Virus record (IMG/VR): IMGVR_UViG_3300042341_000193
Span: 1 to 64,000 of that record
DNA: 64,000 nt
DNA from: a virus
Reading direction: 5' to 3' (one strand)
The translations under genes were made by a program, and so were the position numbers. Each line of letters starts with the position of its first letter. Position 1 is the stretch's first letter. The notes below the pieces were generated by a model that had not been told where the DNA came from, did not search any database, and saw only the letters and a list, made by a program, of their open reading frames with translations. Of this stretch, positions 54,322 to 63,720 are shown one piece after another.

Positions 54322-54782
54322 TCGTAATCTTTTCGTTGCTTCTTGTCAAAACCCATTTTGTCAAACAGTTCGTCGATGTCTTTCTTAGTCATCATGCTAG
54401 CTAACGTCTTAATGTCATCTAGCTTCCATGCAGGATAAATTTCAGCTAACAGTTTTTCAATCTTATTTGCTTTGCCCTTTTTACCTGCGGCAAGATAAGG
54501 ATGATACATGTTAGAACCAATACCAGTTGCTGCAAATAATTTCCACAACAAGGGTCTATGATTCTTACTTAATTCCCAATGATTTTTATTAACATACTCG
54601 TTAGTCCTTTCTAGGAACCATTCTTGCAATGATTGATCACCTTGCACATTAGCAGTATACCTCATTAAGATGTAAGGACTGAATGCTTTCTTTTCCTCGT
54701 CGGTGAGGTTTTCGTAAAAGTCATAGTTGCGACTGTCTACTGCATTTAGTTCACGCTTAATATCAAGTTTTGCGGTTGCCAT
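54318..54782 (-). CDS. 154-aa helical protein, possible clamp-loader small subunit (gp62-like)
   Basis: Helical throughout, with FSPYILMRYTANVQGDQSLQ, a WELSKNHRPLLWKLFAATGI block and KIEKLLAEIYPAWKLDDIKT. The order of a short N-terminus, an aromatic helical core and a final helix bundle recalls T4 gp62. Similarity is weak by eye, so this is a suggestion only. It overlaps both neighbours. Confidence 0.5.
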   Translation of the reverse strand: MATAKLDIKRELNAVDSRNYDFYENLTDEEKKAFSPYILMRYTANVQGDQSLQEWFLERTNEYVNKNHWELSKNHRPLLWKLFAATGIGSNMYHPYLAAGKKGKANKIEKLLAEIYPAWKLDDIKTLASMMTKKDIDELFDKMGFDKKQRKDYE

Positions 54783-55044
54783 ATCTTTTTTCGTAATCTT
54801 CTGTAAGGTAGTATGTTATTTTAACACGGTCCAGGGCGGCTTGTAAAGCAGTATCGGACTTGGCAGCACGATGAATATCACCCCACAATTTACTTTCCAT
54901 TATTTCGTCATGCAATGATGCCCTAGGTGATCCTGTTCCGATTCCTACATTGCCGGAACTGTCTATCCGCATTTTTTCAGTAGAACCTGCATTTCTAGCA
55001 TAAACAGTTTTACCCTTATCCGGACTTTCAAAAATTAGTGACAT
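54763..55044 (-). CDS. 93-aa protein with embedded tail-fibre motif
   Basis: It begins MSLIFESPDKGKTVYARNAG, an opening I associate with a small conserved protein of marine T4-like phages, then carries EKMRIDSSGNVGIGTGSPRA, a phrase otherwise typical of phage fibre and bacterial beta-helix proteins. It returns to a helical domain (SKLWGDIHRAAKSDTALQAA). It probably acquired the fibre motif by recombination. The function is unknown. Confidence 0.7.
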   Translation of the reverse strand: MSLIFESPDKGKTVYARNAGSTEKMRIDSSGNVGIGTGSPRASLHDEIMESKLWGDIHRAAKSDTALQAALDRVKITYYLTEDYEKRYGNRKT

Positions 55045-55045
55045 C

Positions 55046-55549
55046 TTACCAACATCTTGTGTAATCTACAATCTCACTTTGTCTAGAAACTTCTTTAACA
55101 AAATAGGCGCATAAAGGTTTTTCGCCTGCATGTAATGGTGTGGTTAAAAGTTGCCCAGCCCTCATTTTAGGAAAATACCATTTAACATCTTGATAAACAT
55201 CAATAATATCAATTTCATGAAATTCTGGCCTAAAGCTACTAAGTGGATTAAAACAATATGTTTTGAATCCTCTATCATTTAGACTTGTTAATGGCAATAC
55301 TTCCATATCTGGTCCTTCTGGATCTCCGACAATTGTACACCAATCAAGTGGCATAGTAATTTCATCCTGACCTATTTTAAGAACTGCTGCAGGACCAGTA
55401 AAACTTTCAAGAAAAATTAGTGGGATAAAAAAGTAATCAGGATTTTGATTATCACTATTATCTAATACTGAAAATCGTAGATCATCGTCTACTTCTTCAG
55501 GTAATTCGTTGAGATAAAATGTTTTGTTTTCTAAGGTTAAGATTTGCAT
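55046..55549 (-). CDS. 167-aa conserved protein next to uvsW
   Basis: Aromatic and acidic, with PLDWCTIVGDPEGPDMEVLP, LTSLNDRGFKTYCFNPLSSF and QDVKWYFPKMRAGQLLTTPL. I recognise this set from other marine T4-like phages, where it is uncharacterised. It overlaps uvsW by 1 bp, implying co-translation. Confidence 0.75.
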   Translation of the reverse strand: MQILTLENKTFYLNELPEEVDDDLRFSVLDNSDNQNPDYFFIPLIFLESFTGPAAVLKIGQDEITMPLDWCTIVGDPEGPDMEVLPLTSLNDRGFKTYCFNPLSSFRPEFHEIDIIDVYQDVKWYFPKMRAGQLLTTPLHAGEKPLCAYFVKEVSRQSEIVDYTRCW

Positions 55550-57042
55550 TATTTGTTATATTTCACTTTTTGAATTTCGAATGGATATTTCGCATCCTTA
55601 TAGAACTTTTTTCGTTCAGTAAGGTGTCTCTTTGCATACTTCGTTGACGCTGTAATATCCCAGATTTGTACGAAGTCTTTGTCGTCTGCTTTTCTAATGC
55701 CTCGCCCAATTGATTGTATAACGCGAGTAAAGCTCTTTCCGGACTCCAACATAACCAGATTAAAAATCCTAGGGATATTAATACCAACAGCGGCCACACC
55801 GTAAGTCGCCACAATAATCTTGTTAGTAGCAGTTTTAACTTCGTCATATTCAGTCTTTCTATCTTTGGTTTTTACTCTACCAGATATAAAAGCAACATCC
55901 GGTTCTTCTTTCAAAACATTGAATAAGCCACTAAGATGAGTTTGTAGGAATTCTCCGCACTCGATTCTATCAACTAACACAAGGGTGTTGCCAGTGTTTG
56001 CAATCTCTTTAATTAGCGTAGATATGTAACTCATCCTATCATTATCGGTTACTAGGAATTTTAACTCCTCAGGATATCCGCTAAATTCTTTCCACTCTGC
56101 CGTTTGAATAATGTTTACGTGGCAATCACTTAGTACACCTTTTTCCTGTAATTCGTGAGCACGAACTTGATGTACTACTTCACCTAGACTTGCACGTAAA
56201 CTTTGAAATTCGTGGTCTGCTTTAGGTACAGTACCAGTTAAGCCCCAGCGTATTGGTGCGTTGGCAAGATTTCGGGTTAGCAAGTTTTTCAACACTTCCG
56301 CCTTGGCCATGTGTACTTCATCAACCATAACTGTAGCAACTCCTTCGAGTAATTCTGCTAAAGTTAACACTTCTTCATCAGTGGTATCTTTGGATTTTTT
56401 GTCTAAAATATTCAAACTTTGCCAGGTGCAAATAGTATGCGTTTTGTTCAGATCTTTTCTGTCACCGTAGTAAACACCTACATCTAATTTACAGTTAATG
56501 AAGTCTTCCTCTGTTTGTTCCACAAGACTTTTGTTAGGAACAATGGTTATTGTACGACCATATTTTTCCACAATTTTCGATAAAGTTGCGGTGGTTATTG
56601 TCTTGCCAAAACCAGTTGCAATTTCTTGAATACACTGTGGATTTTTAAGAAACATATTGACTGCTTCAACTTGATCGTCACGCAGTCTAATAGGTTTGCC
56701 TGCAAATCGATGACCTTCGGGCCATGTCTGATCACCCCAAAAATCTTCAAAAATTTCAGGAAAATCTAGGGCAATGGGCTTGCGATTATCTTCAAGATCA
56801 ATGTTGTAATTTTTACTCTCAAGATATGTTAACACCTGTGGTAGCATTGATAGATAGGTAGTTCCACCTAATCCGAAAAAACTAACACTGCCGTCCCAAC
56901 GACCTAATTTATAGGCTGGACGATACCTAGCTGTGGGGTCTTCGTACTTGAATTTCTTGACCAGAGCCTTTCGTGCGTCGAGGTCTAAATTTTCTATCTT
57001 AACATTGACCTCGTCTTTTATTATTATTTTACAGTATGGCAA
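55549..57042 (-). CDS. uvsW: UvsW-type DNA/RNA helicase
   Basis: A 497-aa SF2 helicase. A small N-terminal domain (about 1-105) precedes the Walker A EIATGFGKT (about 141-149), the DEVH box in MVDEVHMAKAEV (about 240), a motif III-like WGLTGTVPKA and motif VI VIQSIGRGIRKAD (about 455). UvsW unwinds R-loops and branched DNA, shifting replication from origin- to recombination-dependent initiation. It overlaps its upstream gene by 14 bp. Confidence 0.9.
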   Translation of the reverse strand: MPYCKIIIKDEVNVKIENLDLDARKALVKKFKYEDPTARYRPAYKLGRWDGSVSFFGLGGTTYLSMLPQVLTYLESKNYNIDLEDNRKPIALDFPEIFEDFWGDQTWPEGHRFAGKPIRLRDDQVEAVNMFLKNPQCIQEIATGFGKTITTATLSKIVEKYGRTITIVPNKSLVEQTEEDFINCKLDVGVYYGDRKDLNKTHTICTWQSLNILDKKSKDTTDEEVLTLAELLEGVATVMVDEVHMAKAEVLKNLLTRNLANAPIRWGLTGTVPKADHEFQSLRASLGEVVHQVRAHELQEKGVLSDCHVNIIQTAEWKEFSGYPEELKFLVTDNDRMSYISTLIKEIANTGNTLVLVDRIECGEFLQTHLSGLFNVLKEEPDVAFISGRVKTKDRKTEYDEVKTATNKIIVATYGVAAVGINIPRIFNLVMLESGKSFTRVIQSIGRGIRKADDKDFVQIWDITASTKYAKRHLTERKKFYKDAKYPFEIQKVKYNK

Positions 57043-58207
57043 AGTTAAAATTCCTTTGTGGTTTTTTGTCCAGTATGTGAATCACATTATGGTGATTTTT
57101 CACAAATTCTCGTATTGTATAGTGTACACTATGTAGGCTGAAGTTTACAACACAATTGAATTTAATTTTTGATTCGATAACTGTCTTCGGTACCTTGCCG
57201 CTGATAAACACTGCACGAGTTTTTTCAGTGATGGGATTGTTTAGTTGCTCGTCTTTGATAAATTTATTGAATTTTTCACCAGTTTCTTTAGGTAGTCTAA
57301 ACATCACACTCATTTCTTCAGGAGTGATATCAAGTGATTTTAAAAATTCATAACTTTTTGTAATTTTTTCCATCTCCAGGCCGCCCGGTATGATAAACAT
57401 GCAAGGAGACAGATTTTTAACAATACGAGAAATGTCGTAAATTGTAGATTCTTCCAAATTTACGGTAAAATTCACCCCTGGATTTTCATTTAGGAAATCT
57501 ATTACAGATTGTTCAATATTATTTTCAGCCAGGTACTCACTGACACTATCATCCCATGTATGTATACCGACTTTTCTTGCTAAAAATAGCGAGTCCAACA
57601 AATCTGTGGTTTCAGGTTGAGGCACACGATGGCTTACATTGATAAATTTTGGCATTTTTTCGGTATAACTGACCATAGGTACAAAATTTTCAAGATTTTC
57701 TTGAATAGCCAGTATTTGCTCAATGTAATTAACAAATTCTTCGTCAGCAGTGAACTCGTCCTTCTCAACAAACGAGATCAGGAATTGTATGCTACGTTCG
57801 TTCAGTGCAAAAATCCATGCTTTTTCATCTTTATCCCATTCCGCGTGTATCAAATTAGGACGCTCTTTTCTAATTCTCTCCAAGATGGTTTCATTATAAG
57901 GAAATTCCACTTTGATTGCCTTAGTGTATTCACTATGAGCAATCACAGAGATTCGTTTGTTAGAATTGATAGTTCTACGGGGTACTCTATATGTGGGATT
58001 TTCCAGAAAATTTGTGATATCTTGTCCAAGTATCTGCGTTAATTTTTCTTTTTGTCTTTGCAGTATTCGAACTGCAAGAATTGCCTGTTTTTCAGTGAAT
58101 CCAAGACCTCTAGAAATTTGATCATGGAAGCTCCAAACCATTTTTGAATCATAGGGATTCATTTGGGTCTTCATTGCAAGGAGAATAATTAGGTCTTCAA
58201 TACTCAT
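57029..58207 (-). CDS. 392-aa protein upstream of uvsW, function unknown
   Basis: No classical P-loop. The protein has an ILAVRILQRQKEKLTQILGQ helix, an AEWDKDEKAWIFALNERSIQ segment reminiscent of helicase-accessory (HARP-like) modules, and a C-terminal VVNFSLHSVHYTIREFVKN. Because it overlaps uvsW by 14 bp, it may be a partner of that helicase. Unrecognised otherwise. Confidence 0.72.
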   Translation of the reverse strand: MSIEDLIILLAMKTQMNPYDSKMVWSFHDQISRGLGFTEKQAILAVRILQRQKEKLTQILGQDITNFLENPTYRVPRRTINSNKRISVIAHSEYTKAIKVEFPYNETILERIRKERPNLIHAEWDKDEKAWIFALNERSIQFLISFVEKDEFTADEEFVNYIEQILAIQENLENFVPMVSYTEKMPKFINVSHRVPQPETTDLLDSLFLARKVGIHTWDDSVSEYLAENNIEQSVIDFLNENPGVNFTVNLEESTIYDISRIVKNLSPCMFIIPGGLEMEKITKSYEFLKSLDITPEEMSVMFRLPKETGEKFNKFIKDEQLNNPITEKTRAVFISGKVPKTVIESKIKFNCVVNFSLHSVHYTIREFVKNHHNVIHILDKKPQRNFNFAIL

Positions 58208-58213
58208 ACTAAC

Positions 58214-58242
58214 ATTATACAGGAAAACAAAAAAGGACGCAA
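58214..58242 (-). promoter_or_regulatory. sigma70-type promoter within a terminator
   Basis: On the minus strand, TTGCGT (58242-58237) and TATAAT (58219-58214) are 17 bp apart. The -35 lies in the terminator loop and arm at 58229-58252. It drives 57029-58207 and uvsW. Confidence 0.55.
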
Positions 58243-58252
58243 GTCCTTTTTT
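58229..58252 (-). terminator. Terminator after uvsY
   Basis: AAAAAAGGAC-GCAA-GTCCTTTTTT stem with flanking A/T runs, on either strand. It ends the gp32-uvsX-uvsY transcript. Confidence 0.8.
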
Positions 58253-58254
58253 AG

Positions 58255-58710
58255 TTAGAGGGAAATATCGTCCAATCCGGCAGCGCGGAGTTTGATAATA
58301 TTGCTAAGTTGCCACTGTTTGATATCCAGTGCCTTGATAATGCCCAGCCATTGATTTCTCAGCATGGCAAATTCGTTGATAATTTTTTCCATATCAACAA
58401 CATCTGCTTCACCATCGACGTATTTTTCAACATCTCGACTGCTTAGTGCTCTTTGATAATTCTCTAGATATTTCTTAAAGGCTTTGCTTCGAATACGGCG
58501 CAACTCAATGTTCAAATATTCTAATACTGCTTCAATTTCCTGCAATTGGTTAAACCTTTGTTCAACAATTCCAGGTAAAGAAGCCGAAGCTTTCTCTACT
58601 TTTCCGTAGATCTTAACTTCGGCCCTTGCACTATCTATTTCTTTATAAAAGTATTCTATGCAGTCAGGTAAGTGAGCAATGTCCTTACTAACTTTAGAAT
58701 ACCATCCCAT
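58255..58710 (-). CDS. uvsY: UvsY-like recombination mediator
   Basis: A 151-aa protein, close to T4 UvsY in length. The central IRSKAFKKYLENYQRALSSR followed by DVEKYVDGEADVVDM is the UvsY-type core. The protein is helical. UvsY loads UvsX on gp32-coated single-strand DNA. Genomic position beside uvsX agrees. Confidence 0.85.
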   Translation of the reverse strand: MGWYSKVSKDIAHLPDCIEYFYKEIDSARAEVKIYGKVEKASASLPGIVEQRFNQLQEIEAVLEYLNIELRRIRSKAFKKYLENYQRALSSRDVEKYVDGEADVVDMEKIINEFAMLRNQWLGIIKALDIKQWQLSNIIKLRAAGLDDISL

Positions 58711-58712
58711 AA

Positions 58713-58964
58713 TTAATCCTCATCTTCGTAGAAATCATCGTCTTCAATAAAGCTGTCATCTTCTTCTTCATTAAATTCTTTCATTACTAATTCGATAGCA
58801 TCGTCAAGATGTGGATCATACCCTAATAGTCCTTCTAATGTGTCAGCTTCGACATCTTTGTTAACTAAAAAATCAACAAATTGTGACGCTGCAAATTCAC
58901 GGCCCTTTTCAGGAATGTGATCTCTAAATGTGTCCCAAATTTCAAAGATTAGTTGCTCTTCCAT
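58713..58964 (-). CDS. 83-aa acidic protein between uvsX and uvsY
   Basis: EIWDTFRDHIPEKGREFAAS and FLVNKDVEADTLEGLLGYDP, then a C-terminal acidic tail (EEEDDSFIEDDDFYEDED). It is a small protein I associate with uvsX in marine T4-like phages. The acidic tail suggests a DNA-mimic or partner-binding role. It overlaps uvsX by 1 bp. Confidence 0.75.
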   Translation of the reverse strand: MEEQLIFEIWDTFRDHIPEKGREFAASQFVDFLVNKDVEADTLEGLLGYDPHLDDAIELVMKEFNEEEDDSFIEDDDFYEDED

Positions 58965-60031
58965 TATGCTTCCTCATTGTCTTCAAGTGCTATTGGATCT
59001 AAGGCTTTTTCTCCATTCTTGGAAATATCTTCCATCATAATGGTTAGCCCGTCTTTTTCGTTCTTTTCCCAAGCCTTACGGAATTGTTTGATTATTTCAC
59101 CATCGACTGTTGTGTAAACAAGACTGTTGCCTTCTTTCTTCAACATATTTTTAGCTTCGAACAAATCAACCAATCCGCTGTAGGGACTCATGCCAGTTGT
59201 ATACGGAATTTCTACTTGCACTGACTCGAACGGCTTTGCATAACGTGTTTTCATAATCTTACAAGCTGCACGAATACCGTTAACAGTTGTAGTCTTATTA
59301 CCATCAGCGTCAGTTTTCAGTTTGAGTTTCTTCATAGCAACTACAATAGAACTTGCATAGACAAATCCTTGCCCGCCACTAATCTTATCATCTGGATCAA
59401 ACATATCCTGGCTAGCGTATGTGTGATTTGTACAAACCATACCTACATTCCACGAGCCAAACATGTTTACACAGTTACGAACCAATGAAGTAAGTGCCTT
59501 AGGCTTACGACCCATGTCACCTTTCATCTCGCCTGCTTCGAACTGATTAACGTCTGTAGGAGTCAACAACATACCCAATGAATCAATTACAAATAATACC
59601 TTAGGACGCGAATCTTCGGGCATGGTTTTGTATTCTTTCATGAATTCACTAATGGTTTTTGCCACGTCGTCAATCATAGCCATGTTAAGTTTTAGAAGTT
59701 TATCTTCACTTGTATTAACACCTAGATCAAGCAACCACTTTTCGTCAAGGGCGTTTTCGCTGTCAACTAAGACAACAAAAATACCTTGTTCTTGTGCCGC
59801 TTTAATAATGTTACCAGAGCAGATATATGATTTACCTGCACCGGATTCGCCCGCAAAAACTGTTACTTTGCCTAGTGGAACTCCTTTGTAGAAGTCCCCC
59901 GAGATAAGATAGTTTAGGGCGTAGTTACCGGTTGAAATCCAATCGGTGGGGTCGTTAAACCCAATTCCCAAGCCATCAATACTTTTCGTAATAGACTTGC
60001 GGAACTTCGAAATATCGAAGGCCTTTGACAT
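58964..60031 (-). CDS. uvsX: UvsX recombinase (RecA family)
   Basis: A 355-aa RecA-like protein with Walker A AGESGAGKS (about 60-68), Walker B VLFVIDSLGML, a VGMVCTNHTYASQDM motif and an ISGGQGFVYASSIVV L2-like segment. It catalyses strand exchange and recombination-dependent replication with UvsY and gp32. It is 14 bp from the gp32 gene in the same operon. Confidence 0.93.
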   Translation of the reverse strand: MSKAFDISKFRKSITKSIDGLGIGFNDPTDWISTGNYALNYLISGDFYKGVPLGKVTVFAGESGAGKSYICSGNIIKAAQEQGIFVVLVDSENALDEKWLLDLGVNTSEDKLLKLNMAMIDDVAKTISEFMKEYKTMPEDSRPKVLFVIDSLGMLLTPTDVNQFEAGEMKGDMGRKPKALTSLVRNCVNMFGSWNVGMVCTNHTYASQDMFDPDDKISGGQGFVYASSIVVAMKKLKLKTDADGNKTTTVNGIRAACKIMKTRYAKPFESVQVEIPYTTGMSPYSGLVDLFEAKNMLKKEGNSLVYTTVDGEIIKQFRKAWEKNEKDGLTIMMEDISKNGEKALDPIALEDNEEA

Positions 60032-60045
60032 AGTCTATTCTCCTA

Positions 60046-61056
60046 TTAGTCTTTTTGACGGTTACGAATCATTGCAATGATATCGGCTGCTCTGCTCGAT
60101 GCCTCCCCACCTGCGCTCTCAGCTTTTGCGGCTGGAGGAGTGAATGATTTCTCTGCTGTTGCAACTTCATCTTCCCAAGGTGCTGGCTCTTCAACGGCAG
60201 GTACTGGTGCTGGTCTAGCCACCGGTGCTGCCGCTGATTTAGCCGCTCCACCTTCTGCATTGTCACGACCACCATAGCCTGCTGGCTTGAAGTATTGACC
60301 CCAACGATCCATATCAAATGCTTCACCGTCTACTGACGCTTCGAACATTTCTTTCATGACTTTGAGTTCAACTTCGCCTGGCTTCTTAGGCAAGAAGTCT
60401 TTTAGATTATACAATCCATGTTGTGCAATTGCAGCATTTTCTGCATCGCTTAGAGCACGTTCACGACGAGCCCAAGTGCTAGTAGAGTAGTCAGCATAAC
60501 CACCTTTGCTTGTTTTAGCAATCTTGAAATCAAGACCACGAACCAAGTCTGTCGGTAGTTCTTCAATCTCACTATCCATCAAAGCATTTTTAACAATGTT
60601 AAAAATTTGTGAGCCGATGATGAAGCGACGGATTGGATTTTCAGGAGTCTTATCTTCCTGTAGTTTGCTTTCGCCCACAAAACCTTGGAACAGGTATGAC
60701 TTCTTCTTCCAGTACTTACGACCCATATCTTCCAAAGACTTGTCTTTGAACCAAGGACGAACCTCAGTAAGAATTGGACATGTCTCGCCCCACATTTCCA
60801 TACATGGGACTTGAACAGTCACTGGCTTGGAATTGGTTTCACCTTTCACACCGGCAAATGGCAATTTGATCATTGCACGTTCGATCCAGAAGAAAGTATT
60901 TGAGCTGTCACCGTCAGGAAGGAAGCGGACTGTTGTAGTCGAACCTTCTGGCATGTTCCAGTGAGGGTAAATTGCATTATCACCGCCGCCGGATTGCCCG
61001 CCGCCTTGTTGTGAAGATGCTTGTAGTTTTGCGCGAATTTCTGCTAATGTTGCCAT
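60046..61056 (-). CDS. gp32: Single-strand DNA binding protein (gp32 type)
   Basis: A 336-aa protein. Residues 1-25 are the N-terminal cooperativity arm, with a Gly-rich stretch. The core OB region has HWNMPEGSTTTVRFLPDGDS, FFWIERAMIKLPFAGVKGE and a CMEMWGETCPI zinc-type region (the usual third and fourth ligands are not obvious). The C-terminal 80 residues are Ala/Pro/Glu-rich, the recruiting tail. It coats replication intermediates. Confidence 0.92.
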   Translation of the reverse strand: MATLAEIRAKLQASSQQGGGQSGGGDNAIYPHWNMPEGSTTTVRFLPDGDSSNTFFWIERAMIKLPFAGVKGETNSKPVTVQVPCMEMWGETCPILTEVRPWFKDKSLEDMGRKYWKKKSYLFQGFVGESKLQEDKTPENPIRRFIIGSQIFNIVKNALMDSEIEELPTDLVRGLDFKIAKTSKGGYADYSTSTWARRERALSDAENAAIAQHGLYNLKDFLPKKPGEVELKVMKEMFEASVDGEAFDMDRWGQYFKPAGYGGRDNAEGGAAKSAAAPVARPAPVPAVEEPAPWEDEVATAEKSFTPPAAKAESAGGEASSRAADIIAMIRNRQKD

Positions 61057-61118
61057 AATGTTTTTCCTTAATGTTGATTTATTATGCCTCTTCTTTAAAG
61101 CCTACTGACTAAAAAGAA

Positions 61119-61149
61119 AAACTGTGCATGTGTTTAGTATGCACAGTTT
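61119..61149. terminator. Rho-independent terminator
   Basis: AAACTGTGCAT and ATGCACAGTTT form an 11-bp stem with a 9-nt loop, followed on the minus strand by TTTCTTTTT. It ends the transcript of the large gene at 61201. Confidence 0.82.
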
Positions 61150-61200
61150 TATTTATTATCGCAACCTATACGGCTACGAAAATACGGTTATTTTTGCCAA

Positions 61201-63708
61201 TTATTTTCTGTAGTTGGCAATTCTCATAATTGCTGCTAAGTCAGTAGATTCGTTCTGTCCTAGACCCAGTTCTGCTTTTTTACGGGCTAATCCTGCTGAG
61301 CTTGTTGGGCTATTGGTTTTTTCTTTTTCTAAATCTTTAGTGGACATCTTCCAGTCGCCGCCTTGTTCCTTGCGTTTGTACGCAGGCACTTGGCTCTTAT
61401 CTGGACCGCTTTCATTCGGACCGCGGTCGTCCGGAACACCGGCAGCTTTTAATGCATCTGCCCTGTCACTGTAACCTTTAACACCTGGTTTGATATCTTT
61501 AGATGCTTGTCTAATTGCTGCTTTTTCCGTGTCAGAGGCATTGCTGGCATCAACGTGCTTCATTGTTGTAGAAGCTTGATGACTATCTCTACCTTCAACT
61601 TTTGCCTTGATGTTTCCCACTAGTTCTTTTAATCTTGCCAATCCGTCATCGCCATTAACTGGTGTGCCGTGACGCTGTTGCCATTCCATAGTTAGTTTTT
61701 CCATAAATTGTTCAGCCATTTGTCTTGCCTGTTGTCCAGCTTGCTCTCCAAACTTTTCACTGATTTGTTTTTCAACATCTAATGCAATGCCTTCACCGCC
61801 ACGGAATGGTCCAACTTCTGGATTGTCACGATTGTAAAAACTCTTAACAATCTTAGCAACTTCTTGTACCATTGCCTTAGGATCTTTGCCTTCTGCAACA
61901 GGAGGTTGTTCTGGAGCAGGAGCGTCTACAGGCGGCATTTCTGCTGCTGGCTCTTGAGGCGCAGCACCAGTTAGTCCTAATGCCACTAACAACTCTGGGT
62001 AACTTTCCTGCGCCCACACTTGTAATACTTCGATAGGATCAGTTGTAGGATCTAAGTCAAACGCACCTTTTAATTTTGCTTCGAGGTCGCTATCTTCTAA
62101 ACCAAAGCTGCTGAAGAATTGCCATGCGGTTTGACCGTCTACACCCAGTTCTATCTCACCGTTAGGCAATTCATCCATTGCCTGCTTTAAAGATTGAATT
62201 TGATCATCGGTTAGTTTACCTTGCTCAACCGCTTCTGCCCATTCTGTAAATTCGTCAAATACACTTTCCTTGACTTCTTTATCGTCGTCGTTGCATTCGC
62301 ACGGCGAGCAATCGCATTTGGAACAAGTTCCTTCATTAACAAAATCTTCAAGATCAACAGCATTGGCTTCTTGCATAATGCTGTGAATTAGAGGAAAAAA
62401 TGCTGCTAGATCTTCTTTGAAATTTGTTTCTGTAAATTTTGCCTTGTATGTTTCCATAGTGACAGGATCTAGATCTGCCATTAGTGTTTCATCTTGTTCT
62501 ACAAAACTTGCTGTCCATGCTTCATAATGATGACGCTTGCTCAATGATTCAATTTGTGCTTTTAATTCTTGTAGTCGGCCTACGGCCCTTTCTTTAATGC
62601 CCATTGCATCATCATGTAATTGAGTGTGTTGTACTTGTCTGCTGAATTCTTGTAATTGGGCAATCTGTTCACTCATACGTACAATTGCCTTGCCGGCTGG
62701 ATCGTGTGGAACGCCACCGTGGTCAACGTGCTGAGCCATGGCAAATGCGCCAGCTGGATGAATGAACGGATATTTAAATCTTTCACCGTCTCTATTTTGA
62801 ATGTAAATTGCCTTGATGTTTTTCTTCTGGCTACGTGCGCCTGGATACATTTCATCTACTGGACTGTGGTGTCTAACAATAACTTCTGTGGCACCTTTTA
62901 CAGCGCGGCTAGTTTTTTTAGAACTTCTTTGGTTCCATCGGCTTTCTTGCAGACCTTCTCCCATATGTTGCTGTGTTCTATCTTTTAACATTGATAGTAG
63001 TCTTTCAGCAATTTCTTCGGGATGATCCTCATATTGTCTACCTAGGTCGTATTGTAGTTCATCAAATTCTTTTTGGATATAACGTCCAACGGGATGTGTT
63101 ATAGAATCTCCAGCATCTACTATTTTTAAAATAGTATCACTATTGAATTCTGGACTATTCACTACTTTTCCAACTTTTTGCATCAATGCGGTATTATCAA
63201 TACTAGGACTCATTCTCGATATCAACCGATCACGTGGAGTATTTGTCAGTTCACGACCAGTGTTTTCTGATACACCTTTTCTAATTTTTTTAGTTTCGTT
63301 CATAGTATTCATTTCGGGTTCTTCCTTAGTACCTTGCGTTGCTGCAAGATGTTGAAAATCATTTTTATCTAAATTTGTTTTAGCAATATCGCGTGTATCA
63401 AAACGTAGCAATCTACGCATTGCAAACAGTCTCATTTCTTTTAGAAAATCGTACCACATACCTTTTGCAGGATCATCTTGATTTTCTGTAATGCCTTGAC
63501 TGTAGTATATTTTAAGACTACCTAGATCGTTTAGGCTAATGCTCACACGGCCTAGATTTACACCTTCGTTAATAAAGTCAAAATCAAAGAATCTTGCCTC
63601 TGCAGGATCAATGGTTACAGCACCTGTTTCGTCGCCCATTTCCAAATTTTGGAAACGACTGCGGACTTTATCGAACAAGTCTTGGGAGATTATTTGAATA
63701 GCTTTCAT
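61201..63708 (-). CDS. Large conserved phage protein (probable virion component)
   Basis: An 835-aa protein. The N-terminal MKAIQIISQDLFDKVRSRFQ, with a WYDFLKEMRLFAMRRLLRFD block, is a pattern I associate with marine T4-like phages. The middle has AMAQHVDHGGVPHDPAGKAI and a CSKCDCSPCEC cluster (about residue 455) that could bind zinc. The C-terminus is Pro/Gln/Ala/Glu-rich with repeated KD(P/D/E) elements. It is near terminase and so is probably structural, but the role is unknown. Confidence 0.72.
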   Translation of the reverse strand: MKAIQIISQDLFDKVRSRFQNLEMGDETGAVTIDPAEARFFDFDFINEGVNLGRVSISLNDLGSLKIYYSQGITENQDDPAKGMWYDFLKEMRLFAMRRLLRFDTRDIAKTNLDKNDFQHLAATQGTKEEPEMNTMNETKKIRKGVSENTGRELTNTPRDRLISRMSPSIDNTALMQKVGKVVNSPEFNSDTILKIVDAGDSITHPVGRYIQKEFDELQYDLGRQYEDHPEEIAERLLSMLKDRTQQHMGEGLQESRWNQRSSKKTSRAVKGATEVIVRHHSPVDEMYPGARSQKKNIKAIYIQNRDGERFKYPFIHPAGAFAMAQHVDHGGVPHDPAGKAIVRMSEQIAQLQEFSRQVQHTQLHDDAMGIKERAVGRLQELKAQIESLSKRHHYEAWTASFVEQDETLMADLDPVTMETYKAKFTETNFKEDLAAFFPLIHSIMQEANAVDLEDFVNEGTCSKCDCSPCECNDDDKEVKESVFDEFTEWAEAVEQGKLTDDQIQSLKQAMDELPNGEIELGVDGQTAWQFFSSFGLEDSDLEAKLKGAFDLDPTTDPIEVLQVWAQESYPELLVALGLTGAAPQEPAAEMPPVDAPAPEQPPVAEGKDPKAMVQEVAKIVKSFYNRDNPEVGPFRGGEGIALDVEKQISEKFGEQAGQQARQMAEQFMEKLTMEWQQRHGTPVNGDDGLARLKELVGNIKAKVEGRDSHQASTTMKHVDASNASDTEKAAIRQASKDIKPGVKGYSDRADALKAAGVPDDRGPNESGPDKSQVPAYKRKEQGGDWKMSTKDLEKEKTNSPTSSAGLARKKAELGLGQNESTDLAAIMRIANYRK

Positions 63709-63720
63709 ATGTGTTATTTA

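Noticed and set aside
55563-55847. Hydrophobic ORF inside uvsW
   Set aside because: An alternative frame over conserved helicase motifs without start signals; a shadow.
60069-60326. Second minus-strand ORF inside the gp32 gene
   Set aside because: It reads the low-complexity Ala/Pro tail in another frame (Gln/His-rich) with no ribosome site, as expected from a repeat-rich region.
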